In this document: positions 8,583 to 16,990 of the stretch, piece by piece | Layout of the letters: each line of letters opens with the position of its first letter | Position numbering within the stretch: the stretch's first letter is position 1 | Source of the DNA: Sphingobacteriales bacterium | Lineage (GTDB): Bacteria > Bacteroidota > Bacteroidia > Sphingobacteriales > Sphingobacteriaceae | Direction of reading: 5' to 3' | Length of the DNA: 39,260 bases | NCBI GenBank assembly: GCA_014763615.1 | Contig: JACXVB010000026.1 | Location: forward strand, 1 to 39,260 | Program-made: the position numbers and the translations under genes | Notes under the pieces: generated by a model | Seen by the model: the letters and a program-made list of their open reading frames with translations, nothing else | What the model was told of the DNA's origin: nothing | Database searches by the model: none

Positions 8583-8751
8583 TTGTCATGCTGAATTTAT
8601 TTCAACATCTTTTTTAGAAAAGCCCCAAAGGGATGGCTTTGCCACAAAGTTCTTCACTTTTTGGTCCCGATAGTCCGGCTGTACAGGGCTTCACTTCGTT
8701 ACGGTGCTCCGTTCCACTTCGCAAAAACCTTTACCATCCGGTTTAGTTAAC
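8583..8751. repeat. Intergenic mosaic of three dispersed repeats (copy A)
   Basis: The 290 bases between asd and the sulfurtransferase hold no gene but three pieces found again near 31.8-32.1 kb. R3 is at 8583-8609 (TTGTCATGCTGAA...). R2 is at 8613-8653 (39 of 41 bases identical to 31810-31850). R1 is at 8663-8751 on the minus strand (GTTAACTAAACCGG ... GCCGGACTATCGGGACC). R1 also occurs at 27088-27160. Confidence 0.75.
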
Positions 8752-8843
8752 ACAAGGTTACCGCTATTCTCAATGTTAAATTCTCCTTAAGAAATGATTA
8801 TAAATCTCGTATTTTGTACAAAATTTATCAAATCACAATCCTT

Positions 8844-9695
8844 ATGAGTTTAAATCTTTCTCCAATTATTCAAGCTTCAGAACTACTGAAATTATATCAA
8901 GCAAAAGATGTCGTGATCTTTGATGTGAGCAACGGAAAGGATGCTCAATTAAATTATGCCAACAAACATTTAACTGGTGCATTATTTATAGATCTTAACA
9001 CTCAACTTGCCGATATCAAAGATGATTTTGCCAAAGGAGGTCGTCATCCTTTACCTAAAATTGAAGATTTTGCTAAAACTTTGTCTGATTTCGGCATCTC
9101 AAAAACAAGTCATGTCATCCTTTACGATGATAAAAATGGATCAAATGCCTCCGCTCGGCTTTGGTGGATGTTAAAAGCTATCGGGCATGAGAAAGTGCAG
9201 GTATTAAACGGCGGAATTCAAGCTGCAGAAAAAGTGGGTTTCCCTATGAGCTCAAAAACTGAAACCATAAATAAAGCTTCGTTGTATGAATTTGACACTT
9301 GGAAACTGCCAATAGCAGAGATAGATGAAGTAGAAAGTGCTTCGCAATCTAAAAATCATATAGTCGTTGATGTTCGCGATGCGGAGCGTTATCGGGGAGA
9401 AACCGAACCAATAGATTTAATAGCCGGACATATTCCGGGAGCAATAAATATCCCATTCACAGAAAATTTAGATGAAAATGGTTTGTTTTTAGACCCAAAC
9501 CAATTAAAATTGAAATATGAAGCTGCATTTGCGAAAACCACTTCAGAGAACATTATTGTTCATTGTGGTTCTGGTGTAACTGCTTGTCATTCGCTTTTAG
9601 CCATTGCCTACGCTGGATTAGAAATACCTAAACTTTATGTAGGTTCTTGGAGCGAATGGAGCAGAAATCATAAAAAAATAGCTACAAATCTTTAG
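8844..9695 (+). CDS. 3-mercaptopyruvate/thiosulfate sulfurtransferase (tandem rhodanese)
   Basis: Moves sulfur from 3-mercaptopyruvate or thiosulfate to an acceptor through a cysteine persulfide. The protein has two rhodanese domains, an inactive N-terminal one and an active C-terminal one with Cys241 (numbered from the chosen start) in the loop CGSGVTA. That loop matches mercaptopyruvate sulfurtransferases (SseA type) rather than classical rhodanese CRKGVTA. Supporting motifs are GGRHPLP, LNGG, DVRDAERYRGETEPID and AGHIPGAINIP. The start at 8844 gives the usual family N-terminus; an upstream ATG at 8814 would add ten atypical residues. Cytoplasmic, about 283 residues. Confidence 0.88.
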   Translation: MSLNLSPIIQASELLKLYQAKDVVIFDVSNGKDAQLNYANKHLTGALFIDLNTQLADIKDDFAKGGRHPLPKIEDFAKTLSDFGISKTSHVILYDDKNGSNASARLWWMLKAIGHEKVQVLNGGIQAAEKVGFPMSSKTETINKASLYEFDTWKLPIAEIDEVESASQSKNHIVVDVRDAERYRGETEPIDLIAGHIPGAINIPFTENLDENGLFLDPNQLKLKYEAAFAKTTSENIIVHCGSGVTACHSLLAIAYAGLEIPKLYVGSWSEWSRNHKKIATNL

Positions 9696-9831
9696 CACAA
9701 TTCGTTTTTCAAATCAGTTAAATTTTTTGATGTAATTAAACTATTTACTGAATTTAGCAAAGCGTTCTCTACGGATTCGATAATAAAAAAGAGTCTTCAG
9801 ACTTGTTAAATCCCGAGCTAATAACCACAAT

Positions 9832-9940
9832 TGTAAAGAAAAATCAGAAAACTATATATACCCAAAACCTTATGTAAAGATTTTGCCGTTTTCTATACAT
9901 AATTAATTACCTTTGTATAGATTTTTTAATTTTCTTTACA
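9832..9940 (+). promoter_or_regulatory. Three operator-like palindromes with 41-bp period overlapping the fic promoter
   Basis: Half-sites of consensus TGTAWAGA form palindromes TGTAWAGA-N11-TCTWTACA at 9873-9899 and 9914-9940. A third, weaker copy at 9832-9858 has a perfect left half and a right half matching 6 of 8. The left ends lie at 9832, 9873 and 9914, exactly 41 bases apart, so all three face the same side of the DNA helix. The third site covers the -7 box TACCTTTG (9908-9915) and reaches to the fic ATG at 9942. This is the layout of a repressor array. The obvious candidate regulator is the winged-helix tail of Fic itself, by inference. Confidence 0.75.
9908..9915 (+). promoter_or_regulatory. 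fic promoter -7 box
   Basis: TACCTTTG fits the Bacteroidota consensus TANNTTTG, with TTTG at 9882-9885 as a possible -33 box 22 bases upstream. It lies 34 bases before the fic ATG and is embedded in the operator array. Confidence 0.6.
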
Positions 9941-9941
9941 T

Positions 9942-11012
9942 ATGAGAAATTGGACTTTAGAAAATTTACCATTAACGGTAGATTTAGAAACCACAAAAGT
10001 GTTAAAAGCTTTACCTACTGCTCATGCTGCTTTAGCTGAGTTAAAGGGTATTGTCTCTACTATTCCAAACCAAAATATTTTAATAAATACCTTAGGTTTA
10101 CAAGAAGCAAAGGACAGCTCTGCTATAGAAAACATCATTACCACACATGATGATTTATACAAATCAGAATTAAATTTAGATGCTTTTAAATCATTAGCTG
10201 CAAAAGAGGTTCAAAATTATATATCGGCATTAAAAAAAGGATTCGAGCTTTTAAAAACAGATGGTTTGTTAACCAATAAAATCATCCTTAAAATTCAAGA
10301 AACACTAGAAGATAACAATGCGGGCTTTAGAAAAATCCCGGGAACTACCTTGAAAAATGCTGCTACTGGAGAGGTAATTTATACACCTCCACAAGATTAT
10401 GATGAGATAGTAAAACTGATGTCGAATTTAGAGAAATACATTAATGATGCAGAAATACAAGATTGTGACCCATTAATTAAAATGGCTATGATACATTTTC
10501 AATTTGAAAGCATTCATCCATTTTATGACGGAAACGGGCGTACTGGAAGGATTATCAATATTCTTTATTTGATTTTAGAAGGATTACAAAATGTGCCAAT
10601 CTTATACCTAAGCAATTATATTATTAAGCACAAAGCTGATTATTACAGGCTTTTGCAAAAAGTAAGAGAAGAAAACCTTTGGGAAGAATGGCTTTTATTT
10701 ATGATAAAAGGCGTTGAAATAACAGCGAAAGAAACTATCGAATTAATAGGAAACATTAAAGCTTTAATGTTAGAATATAAACACAAATTGAGAGACAACT
10801 ATAAGTTTTACAGTCAAGATTTGTTAAATAATTTATTTGCTCATCCATATACCAAAATCGAATTTTTAGTAGATGATTTAGGCGTTTCGAGATTAACAGC
10901 TGCTAACTATTTAAATAAATTAGCTGAGGATAAAATACTGAGGAAAGATAAATTAGGGACAGGAAATTATTATATTAACGAAGCGCTATTTGAACTCTTA
11001 ACCAAAAGATAA
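9942..11012 (+). CDS. Class II Fic protein (adenylyltransferase) with C-terminal winged helix
   Basis: Fic proteins usually transfer AMP from ATP to a hydroxyl side chain of a target protein. The 356-residue product has the catalytic loop HPFYDGNGRTGR at 192-203 with every key residue intact. Before it, at 59-64, lies the self-inhibiting helix motif S-x3-E-N (SSAIEN), which marks a class II enzyme held off by its own Glu63. The N-terminus resembles the Fic-associated domain of SoFic-like proteins. The last 70 residues form a winged helix (KIEFLVDDLGVSRLTAANYLNKL), a probable DNA-binding part. The gene stands alone with an array of palindromes in its promoter, which suggests autoregulation. 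The target protein is unknown. A deAMPylase or phosphotransferase role is less likely given the intact motif. Confidence 0.92.
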   Translation: MRNWTLENLPLTVDLETTKVLKALPTAHAALAELKGIVSTIPNQNILINTLGLQEAKDSSAIENIITTHDDLYKSELNLDAFKSLAAKEVQNYISALKKGFELLKTDGLLTNKIILKIQETLEDNNAGFRKIPGTTLKNAATGEVIYTPPQDYDEIVKLMSNLEKYINDAEIQDCDPLIKMAMIHFQFESIHPFYDGNGRTGRIINILYLILEGLQNVPILYLSNYIIKHKADYYRLLQKVREENLWEEWLLFMIKGVEITAKETIELIGNIKALMLEYKHKLRDNYKFYSQDLLNNLFAHPYTKIEFLVDDLGVSRLTAANYLNKLAEDKILRKDKLGTGNYYINEALFELLTKR

Positions 11013-11056
11013 TGGTTTAAATAACCATATAAAATAATCTTAAAACATTTCAAAAA

Positions 11057-11080
11057 AAGGATAAACCGAGGATTATCCTT
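11057..11080 (+). promoter_or_regulatory. Perfect 8-bp hairpin upstream of the GNAT gene
   Basis: AAGGATAA (11057-11064) pairs with TTATCCTT (11073-11080) around an 8-base loop, ending 16 bases before the next ATG. There is no T-run after it, so it is more likely a leader hairpin than a terminator. Confidence 0.35.
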
Positions 11081-11096
11081 ACAGAAAAATATAACC

Positions 11097-11630
11097 ATGA
11101 CACTCCAATTCAGAAAAGCCAATTTACATGAAATCCCTCCAATTTGGGAAATCCTCCAGAAAGCCATTGAGCGTAGAAAAGCCGATGGAAGTAATCAATG
11201 GCAAGATGGTTATCCCAATCCTGAAGTTGTTAAAAAGGATATTGAAAAGCAAGCGGGCTATGTCTTAACCGATGGAAATATCCTTTTAGGTTATTGTGCA
11301 GTTTTTATAAATGACGAGCCAGAATATGAAAACATTGAAGGTAAATGGTTGAGCAACGAAGATTTTGTAGTGTTTCATCGTGTTGCTATTACCGAAGCGT
11401 ATTTGGGTAAAGGTTTAGCGCAAGAAATGATGAAGCACATTGAAGATTTCGCTCTAGCCAACCATATTTTCAGCGTAAAAGCCGATACCAATTTCGATAA
11501 TATCCCCATGATGAAAAGCTTTGAAAAATTAGGTTACAACTATTGTGGCGAGGTTTATTTTAGAGGTTCGGCAAGAAGAGCTTATGAGAAAGTGTTGGAA
11601 AAAACTAATGTAATTCCTTCAAATATTTAA
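11097..11630 (+). CDS. GNAT-family N-acetyltransferase
   Basis: A 177-residue GNAT fold protein: N-terminal FRKANLHEIPPIWEILQKAI, core strand FVVFHRVAIT, acetyl-CoA loop AYLGKGLAQEMMKHI, and C-terminal NIPMMKSFEKLGYNYCGEVYF. The loop is a relaxed form of the (Q/R)xxGx(G/A) motif. It would move an acetyl group from acetyl-CoA to an amine; the substrate cannot be told from sequence. It is preceded by a hairpin and followed after 35 bases by the DD-peptidase gene. Confidence 0.85.
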   Translation: MTLQFRKANLHEIPPIWEILQKAIERRKADGSNQWQDGYPNPEVVKKDIEKQAGYVLTDGNILLGYCAVFINDEPEYENIEGKWLSNEDFVVFHRVAITEAYLGKGLAQEMMKHIEDFALANHIFSVKADTNFDNIPMMKSFEKLGYNYCGEVYFRGSARRAYEKVLEKTNVIPSNI

Positions 11631-11665
11631 CTAAACAAATCGTTCAATAATGATATCTTCATCGG

Positions 11666-13063
11666 ATGAAAAAACTCAAACTCATCACCATTTTACTGTT
11701 TTTTTTAGTTGGATTTGCAAATGCACAATCATTATCACAAAAATTACAGGTAGCATTTCAAAAATTCTCTTCCAACGAATCACTAAAATATGCCTCTGTT
11801 TCTTTTTCTGTTTTGGATGTCAACTCTGGAGCTTTAATTTTTGGAGATCATGAAAATACAGGATTGGCTTCGGCATCAACCTTAAAAACCATCACCTCAG
11901 CTACGGCTTTGGCTTTGTTAGGCGAGGATTATATTTTTAAAACACCAGTGCTTTATACCGGAACGATACATGATGGAATTTTAGATGGAGATTTAATAGT
12001 TAAAGGCAATGGCGACCCTACTTTGGGTAGCTGGCGTTGGGAAACCACTACCAAAGAGCAGGTTTTACATCAGATTTTGTTAGCTCTTCAACAAAAAGGA
12101 ATCAGGCAAATTAATGGGAAAATTATAGGTGATGATAGCGCTTGGGACACTCAATCTTTGCCCTCTGGATGGATTTGGCAAGACATTGGAAATTATTATG
12201 GCGCAGGAAGTTCTGCTTTAGCTTGGGGAGAAAATCAGTTTGAGTTAACGTTTAGTCCTTCAAAAACAATTGGTGGTGCGGTTAAAATCTCCAATCAAAA
12301 TGAAGTTGATCCATTTTTGGATATCAAAAATGAATTGCAAACCGGGGCTTATGGAACCGGAGATCGGGTTTATGCTTACTCGGCCCCTTATACTCATCTG
12401 ATTTATTTAAGAGGAACTTACGGAATTGACTTATACAAGAAAATTGGTCTCGCACTGCAAGACCCGGCTTTGGCTTTGGCTTATGATTTGGATACCTATC
12501 TTCAAAAAAATCAAATTAAAACTGAGGGTTTCAACACGATAAGATTGGCGCACAAAAATCCTGAAAAGGAAAATGAATTAACGGTAATTGCCTCTCCTCC
12601 GTTAAAGGAAATTGTCTATTGGCTCAACCAAAAAAGCATCAATTTATATGCAGAGCAATTATTGAGAACTTTAGGCTTCAAATTTGGGAAAAGTGCATCA
12701 ACGGTTGATGGCGTAAAGACCATTCAGAAGTTTTGGGAAGCTCAAGGTATTGATGCTGCAACTTTAAATATTGTAGATGGTAGTGGGCTTTCTCCTGCGG
12801 ATAAAGTAACTTCTTTATCTATGGCTAAGGTTCTTTTTTTTGCTAAAAAGCAAACTTGGTTTGATGCTTATTATAAAAGTTTGCCGATTCATAATGAGAT
12901 GAAAATGAAAAGTGGAACCATTAATGATGTTTTGGCCTACGCAGGTTACGCCCAACTCGATAGTAAAACTCCGGTTTGCTTTTCTTTGATAGTGAATAAT
13001 TACACCGGAAGTATTTCAGCCATTAGGTCAAAAATGTTTAGCTTGTTAAACGCTCTTAAATAA
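11666..13063 (+). CDS. dacB: D-alanyl-D-alanine carboxypeptidase/endopeptidase (PBP4, peptidase S13)
   Basis: A periplasmic cell-wall enzyme that trims or cuts peptide cross-links of peptidoglycan. Residues 1-20 are a signal peptide (LVGFANA-QS). The nucleophile motif S71-T-L-K74 (SASTLKT) is followed by the family's long insertion, an IVDGSGLSPADKVT segment in the region of the second motif, and K-S-G at 415-417 (MKMKSGTIND) in place of KTG. The 465-residue length is normal for S13. The start codon follows the upstream GNAT stop by 35 bases, so the two may be co-transcribed. Confidence 0.9.
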   Translation: MKKLKLITILLFFLVGFANAQSLSQKLQVAFQKFSSNESLKYASVSFSVLDVNSGALIFGDHENTGLASASTLKTITSATALALLGEDYIFKTPVLYTGTIHDGILDGDLIVKGNGDPTLGSWRWETTTKEQVLHQILLALQQKGIRQINGKIIGDDSAWDTQSLPSGWIWQDIGNYYGAGSSALAWGENQFELTFSPSKTIGGAVKISNQNEVDPFLDIKNELQTGAYGTGDRVYAYSAPYTHLIYLRGTYGIDLYKKIGLALQDPALALAYDLDTYLQKNQIKTEGFNTIRLAHKNPEKENELTVIASPPLKEIVYWLNQKSINLYAEQLLRTLGFKFGKSASTVDGVKTIQKFWEAQGIDAATLNIVDGSGLSPADKVTSLSMAKVLFFAKKQTWFDAYYKSLPIHNEMKMKSGTINDVLAYAGYAQLDSKTPVCFSLIVNNYTGSISAIRSKMFSLLNALK

Positions 13064-13116
13064 CATATTGTGTAAATCTAGAGAAACAATTACTGCATTT
13101 TTCTATTATTGCATAG

Positions 13117-14577
13117 ATGTCTAAAGCCATTGTTATAGGAGCTGGTATTGCAGGAATTGCTTCCGCTATAAGATTAACCGTAAAAGGTTTTGAAGTAGAA
13201 GTTTTTGAATCCAATAGTTATCCTGGAGGGAAATTATCCGAATTTCAGATCAAAGATTACCGCTTTGATGCTGGGCCGAGTTTGTTTACCATGCCGCAAT
13301 ATGTGGATGAACTTTTTAAGTTGGCAGGAAAAAAACCAACAGACTATTTTGAATATCAAAAATTAGAAGAAGTTTGCCGATATTTTTGGGAAGATCAAAC
13401 TCGTTTAACAGCTTTCGCCGATATAGAAAAATTTGCAGCAGAAATAGCGAAAAATACTAGCTCTAATCCATCAGAAATCAAGAAATTTTTGAAGAAAAGT
13501 GAAGATATTTATGAAATTACACATGAGGTTTTCTTAGAAAAGTCATTGCATTTGCTCAGCACATTTCTGAGAAAAAATACGGCTAAATCTTTTTTAAGAT
13601 TCCATGAAATTGATGCTTTCAGAACCATGGCTAAAGCCAATGAATCTTTTTTCTCTGATGAAAAAATGGTGCAATACGCCAATCGATTTGCTACTTATAA
13701 CGGCTCTAATCCTTATCAAGCTCCAGCTACTTTAAATGTAATTCCGCATTTAGAACAGCATTTTGGAGCTTATTTCCCCAAAGGAGGGATGGTTCAAATC
13801 ACCAAAAGTTTGGAGAAATTAGCCGAAGATTTAGGGGTAAAATTTCATTTTAACCAAAAAGTAGATGAAATCTGCGTGAAGCAAAAGAAAGTAACAGGCG
13901 TAAAAGTGGCGCATCAGTTTTTTGAGGCGGATAAAGTAGTTTCAAACATGGATGTGTATTTCACCTATAAAAAGTTGTTAAAGGATGAAAAGCAACCACA
14001 AAAGATTTTAAAACAAGAACGTTCCAGTTCGGCTTTGATATTTTATTGGGGAGTGAAAAAAGAGTTTCCCGAATTGGGTTTGCATAACATCTTCTTTTCT
14101 AAGGATTATCAACAAGAATTTGATCATATTTTTAAATCGAAATCGATTTTTCATGACCCTACGGTTTATATCAATATCAGCTCAAAATATCAAAAAACTG
14201 ATGCGCCAAATGGCTGTGAGAATTGGTTTACCATGATTAATGTTCCAAATAATATTGGGCAAGATTGGGAAGTTTTTAAAACTGAAGCCAGAAAAAATAT
14301 CATACAAAAACTCAATAAAAATTTAAATATCAATTTGGAAGAATTAATCGAAGTAGAAGAAGTCTTAGATCCAGTTTTAATTGAATCGAAGACTTCATCT
14401 TATCGAGGTTCTTTGTACGGAACAAGCTCCAACAATCAGTTTGCGGCATTTTTAAGACATGCTAATTTTTCAAAAAAAATCAAAGATTTATACTTTGTTG
14501 GCGGTAGCGTACATCCCGGTGGAGGGATTCCATTGGCTTTACTTTCTGCCAAGATAGTGGCGGAGATGATAGAATAG
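13117..14577 (+). CDS. crtD: CrtD-like 1-hydroxycarotenoid 3,4-desaturase (CrtI family)
   Basis: An FAD-dependent carotenoid desaturase of 486 residues. The N-terminal dinucleotide fold is VIGAGIAGIASAIRL, followed by the ESNSYPGGKLSEF and FDAGPSLFTMPQYVDELF segments, and it ends with the flavin motif FVGGSVHPGGGIPLALLSAK. The FDAGPSLFTMP and SSALIFYWG wording matches the CrtD group from flavobacteria more closely than phytoene desaturase CrtI. It lies in one operon with cruF, whose product (a 1'-hydroxy carotenoid) is the CrtD substrate. Phytoene desaturation remains the main alternative. It is first in a seven-gene run with gaps of 21 bases or less, or overlaps. Confidence 0.78.
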   Translation: MSKAIVIGAGIAGIASAIRLTVKGFEVEVFESNSYPGGKLSEFQIKDYRFDAGPSLFTMPQYVDELFKLAGKKPTDYFEYQKLEEVCRYFWEDQTRLTAFADIEKFAAEIAKNTSSNPSEIKKFLKKSEDIYEITHEVFLEKSLHLLSTFLRKNTAKSFLRFHEIDAFRTMAKANESFFSDEKMVQYANRFATYNGSNPYQAPATLNVIPHLEQHFGAYFPKGGMVQITKSLEKLAEDLGVKFHFNQKVDEICVKQKKVTGVKVAHQFFEADKVVSNMDVYFTYKKLLKDEKQPQKILKQERSSSALIFYWGVKKEFPELGLHNIFFSKDYQQEFDHIFKSKSIFHDPTVYINISSKYQKTDAPNGCENWFTMINVPNNIGQDWEVFKTEARKNIIQKLNKNLNINLEELIEVEEVLDPVLIESKTSSYRGSLYGTSSNNQFAAFLRHANFSKKIKDLYFVGGSVHPGGGIPLALLSAKIVAEMIE

Positions 14578-14598
14578 CTTAAATTAGCTTTTTCAAAA

Positions 14599-15222
14599 AT
14601 GATAAAACCTCGATCAAATCAAATCATACATCAATTCTTTTCCTGGTACATCAGCAGGATTATTAAAGGTGATTTTGATCGATTTGAATATAATTCCATC
14701 GAAATTGCAGAGGATAAAGCCGTTTTATTATTGGCTAATCATTTTAGTTGGTGGGATGGTTTTCTACTTTTTCACCTCAATAAAATCTATATCAAAAAGA
14801 ATTTTCATGTGATGATTTTGCAGGATACGGCAGAAAAAGTGAAGTTTTTGAAGTATCTGGGCGCTTTTAGCATTCAAAGAAACGCTAAAAGTTTAATGGA
14901 ATCTTTGCAGTATGCCGGCGAATTGTTAGACCATCCAGAGAATTTAGTATTGATATTTCCGCAAGGCGAATTGTATTCTTCGCATAGCACTACCATCCAG
15001 TTTGAGAAAGGCTTAAGCCGAATTATCGCAGCGTCAAAAAAGCAATTTCAATATGTTTTTGCAGCGGTTTTAACCGATTATTTTGATCGGCGAAAGCCAA
15101 GTGTAAAAGTCTATCTAGAGCAATGGGTAGCCCAAGAATACAATACTTTGCAAGTGATAAAGAATGCCTATAACAAACATTATGAACGGTCTATAAAGCA
15201 GCAAACGGAGGTAAAAGTTTAA
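14599..15222 (+). CDS. PlsC-type acyltransferase, probably for carotenoid glycoside (CruD-like)
   Basis: A 207-residue acyltransferase of the 1-acylglycerol-3-phosphate type. The catalytic HxxxxD motif is H48-FSWW-D53 (LANHFSWWDGF), and the second block FPQGE replaces the usual FPEGT. No strong membrane helix is seen apart from the amphipathic N-terminus. Its position between a carotenoid desaturase and a carotenoid-type glycosyltransferase points to acylation of the sugar on a carotenoid, as CruD does in green sulfur bacteria. A phospholipid role cannot be excluded from sequence alone. The stop overlaps the next start by one base. Confidence 0.75.
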   Translation: MIKPRSNQIIHQFFSWYISRIIKGDFDRFEYNSIEIAEDKAVLLLANHFSWWDGFLLFHLNKIYIKKNFHVMILQDTAEKVKFLKYLGAFSIQRNAKSLMESLQYAGELLDHPENLVLIFPQGELYSSHSTTIQFEKGLSRIIAASKKQFQYVFAAVLTDYFDRRKPSVKVYLEQWVAQEYNTLQVIKNAYNKHYERSIKQQTEVKV

Positions 15223-16316
15223 TGATTTATTTGTTCTATATCATCTTCTTTTTCCTGATTTTGAGGTTCACCGTTACGCTGTTCAACTTTATTTCAAACC
15301 CAAAATTAACTCGCTCGCCAAAAACCTATCATGATTTTGTTTCCATCCTTATTCCGGCAAGAAATGAGGAAGAGAATATCCGGAAATTATTGTCATCCAT
15401 ACAAAATCAGGATTATGAAAATTTTGAAGTGATTGTTTTAGACGATCAATCGGAAGATCAAACTTTCTCTGTTTGTGAAGATTTTACCAAGAATGATACT
15501 CGGTTTAAGGTTGTAAAAGGCGATAATTTAAAAAAGGGTTGGCTAGGGAAAAATCATGCTTGTTACCAAATGGCGCAACTGGCAAAAGGTAAATATTTGC
15601 TCTTTTTAGATGCCGATGAAGAAGTGAAAAATGGTTTAATCAATAATGCAATCTATCGGATGAAAAGTGGGCAGTTGGCTTTGCTCAGTTTGTTTACCAA
15701 CCAAGTCACTCAAACTTTTGGCGAAAAAGCCATTATTCCCTTGATGCATTATTTGCTGCTTAATTTGTTGCCTTTAAGGTTGGTAAAGCTGAGTAAAAAT
15801 CCTTCTTTTTCTGCGGCAAGCGGACAGTTTATGTTGTTTGATGCGGCCATCTATCATCAAATGCAATGGCATGAGCAGGTGAAAAATCAAGTAGTAGAGG
15901 ATGTTGAAATCATGAAGAAGGTGAAGCAAAATCGCCTTAAAGGCGAGGCTTTATTGGCTAATGGTTTCATTTACTGCAGGATGTATAAAAGTTACGAAGA
16001 AGGTTTGCAGGGTTTTAGTAAAAATCTTTTAGCGGGTTTTAATGGAAGTATCATCGGTTTACTCCTCTATTTGTTTCTGGTTTTAGCAGGCCCGATTTTA
16101 ATTTTGTGCTATCTTAATTTTCAACTTTTTTATTTTGCATTGATCCTGATTTTGTTCAGCAGATTGATGATTTCCTTATTATCAGGTCAAAATGTAGGAA
16201 TGAATATTTTCTTACATGTGCTACAGATGATAAACTTATTAGTCATTGCAGTACTTTCTATCAGGAAGTCTCTAAATAAATCCCTAATTTGGAAGGGTAG
16301 AACGATACAAACATGA
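15222..16316 (+). CDS. Membrane glycosyltransferase family 2, carotenoid type (CruC-like)
   Basis: A 364-residue GT2 enzyme with an N-terminal membrane anchor (IYLFYIIFFFLILRF), the nucleotide-sugar part VSILIPARNEEENI and VLDDQSEDQT, the metal-binding LDADEEV, and the segment KKGWLGKNHAC found in carotenoid glycosyltransferases such as CrtQ and CruC. Two or three C-terminal membrane helices follow (LLLYLFLVLAGPILILCYL and beyond). It probably adds a sugar to the tertiary 1'-hydroxyl made by CruF. The start is the ATG that overlaps the upstream stop; its own stop overlaps the cruF start by four bases. Confidence 0.78.
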   Translation: MIYLFYIIFFFLILRFTVTLFNFISNPKLTRSPKTYHDFVSILIPARNEEENIRKLLSSIQNQDYENFEVIVLDDQSEDQTFSVCEDFTKNDTRFKVVKGDNLKKGWLGKNHACYQMAQLAKGKYLLFLDADEEVKNGLINNAIYRMKSGQLALLSLFTNQVTQTFGEKAIIPLMHYLLLNLLPLRLVKLSKNPSFSAASGQFMLFDAAIYHQMQWHEQVKNQVVEDVEIMKKVKQNRLKGEALLANGFIYCRMYKSYEEGLQGFSKNLLAGFNGSIIGLLLYLFLVLAGPILILCYLNFQLFYFALILILFSRLMISLLSGQNVGMNIFLHVLQMINLLVIAVLSIRKSLNKSLIWKGRTIQT

Positions 16317-16954
16317 AATACTTAGATAAAGCAGGAGTTTCCAAAATATTCATCATTGTTTTTCATTTGGTGGGTTTGGTAGGTTTTTTAATTCCTCAGC
16401 AAGAAGCATTTTTTCTCTCCTTAGTTCCCTTTCATCTGCTTTTAATGGGGGCAATATTAATCGTAAACCAGAAAGAGTTTAATGCCAAATTGTGGCAAGG
16501 TATTGCGGCTATTGTGGTGGGGTGCTTTACCATAGAGGTAATTGGCGTTGCTACTGGAAGTATTTTTGGTAACTATCATTATGGTGCAACCTTAGGCATA
16601 AAATTAGCTGACGTTCCCTTAATTATTGGTATAAATTGGATGATGTTGGTTTTTTCTGTTGGAGCCGTTTTGAAAAGATATTTCAAACATCTCCGCAATT
16701 TAAAGTCGTTAATTGGCGCATCAATTTTAGTTTTTATTGATATTTTGATTGAGCCCGTAGCCATGAAATTTGATTATTGGAATTGGCAAGATGCTAGCGT
16801 TCCATTCAAAAATTACATTGCATGGTTTATCGTATCTTTTGTAATGTTAAGGGCTTATTATCAATTCGAGTTTAGAAAAACCAACAAAGTGGCTTTCACA
16901 TTGTTAATGTCTCAAATCATATTTTTTATCATTTTGAATCTTACCGTGGTCTGA
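16313..16954 (+). CDS. cruF: Carotenoid 1',2'-hydratase CruF (DUF422)
   Basis: Adds water across the 1',2' double bond of the open psi end of a carotenoid. The 213-residue integral membrane protein has about six hydrophobic helices and the family blocks EVIGVATGSIFGNYHYG, ADVPLIIGINWMMLV, and DILIEPVAMKFDYWNW with NYIAWF. These conserved acidic and aromatic residues are characteristic of CruF/DUF422. It starts inside the glycosyltransferase stop (ATGA), so translation is coupled. Confidence 0.85.
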   Translation: MKYLDKAGVSKIFIIVFHLVGLVGFLIPQQEAFFLSLVPFHLLLMGAILIVNQKEFNAKLWQGIAAIVVGCFTIEVIGVATGSIFGNYHYGATLGIKLADVPLIIGINWMMLVFSVGAVLKRYFKHLRNLKSLIGASILVFIDILIEPVAMKFDYWNWQDASVPFKNYIAWFIVSFVMLRAYYQFEFRKTNKVAFTLLMSQIIFFIILNLTVV

Positions 16955-16966
16955 CTAAACTTTTTC

Positions 16967-16974
16967 TAAATTTG
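16967..16974 (+). promoter_or_regulatory. Possible internal -7 box before ispH
   Basis: TAAATTTG fits TANNTTTG, 17 bases before the ATG at 16991, but no good -33 box is seen at the right distance. If used, it would give ispH a start of its own with a very short leader. Confidence 0.3.
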
Positions 16975-16990
16975 CATGAAATTTAACCAC

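Noticed and set aside
13117-14577. Phytoene desaturase CrtI
   Set aside because: Not excluded, but the FDAGPSLFTMP wording and the cruF neighbour favour CrtD, and no phytoene synthase gene is adjacent.
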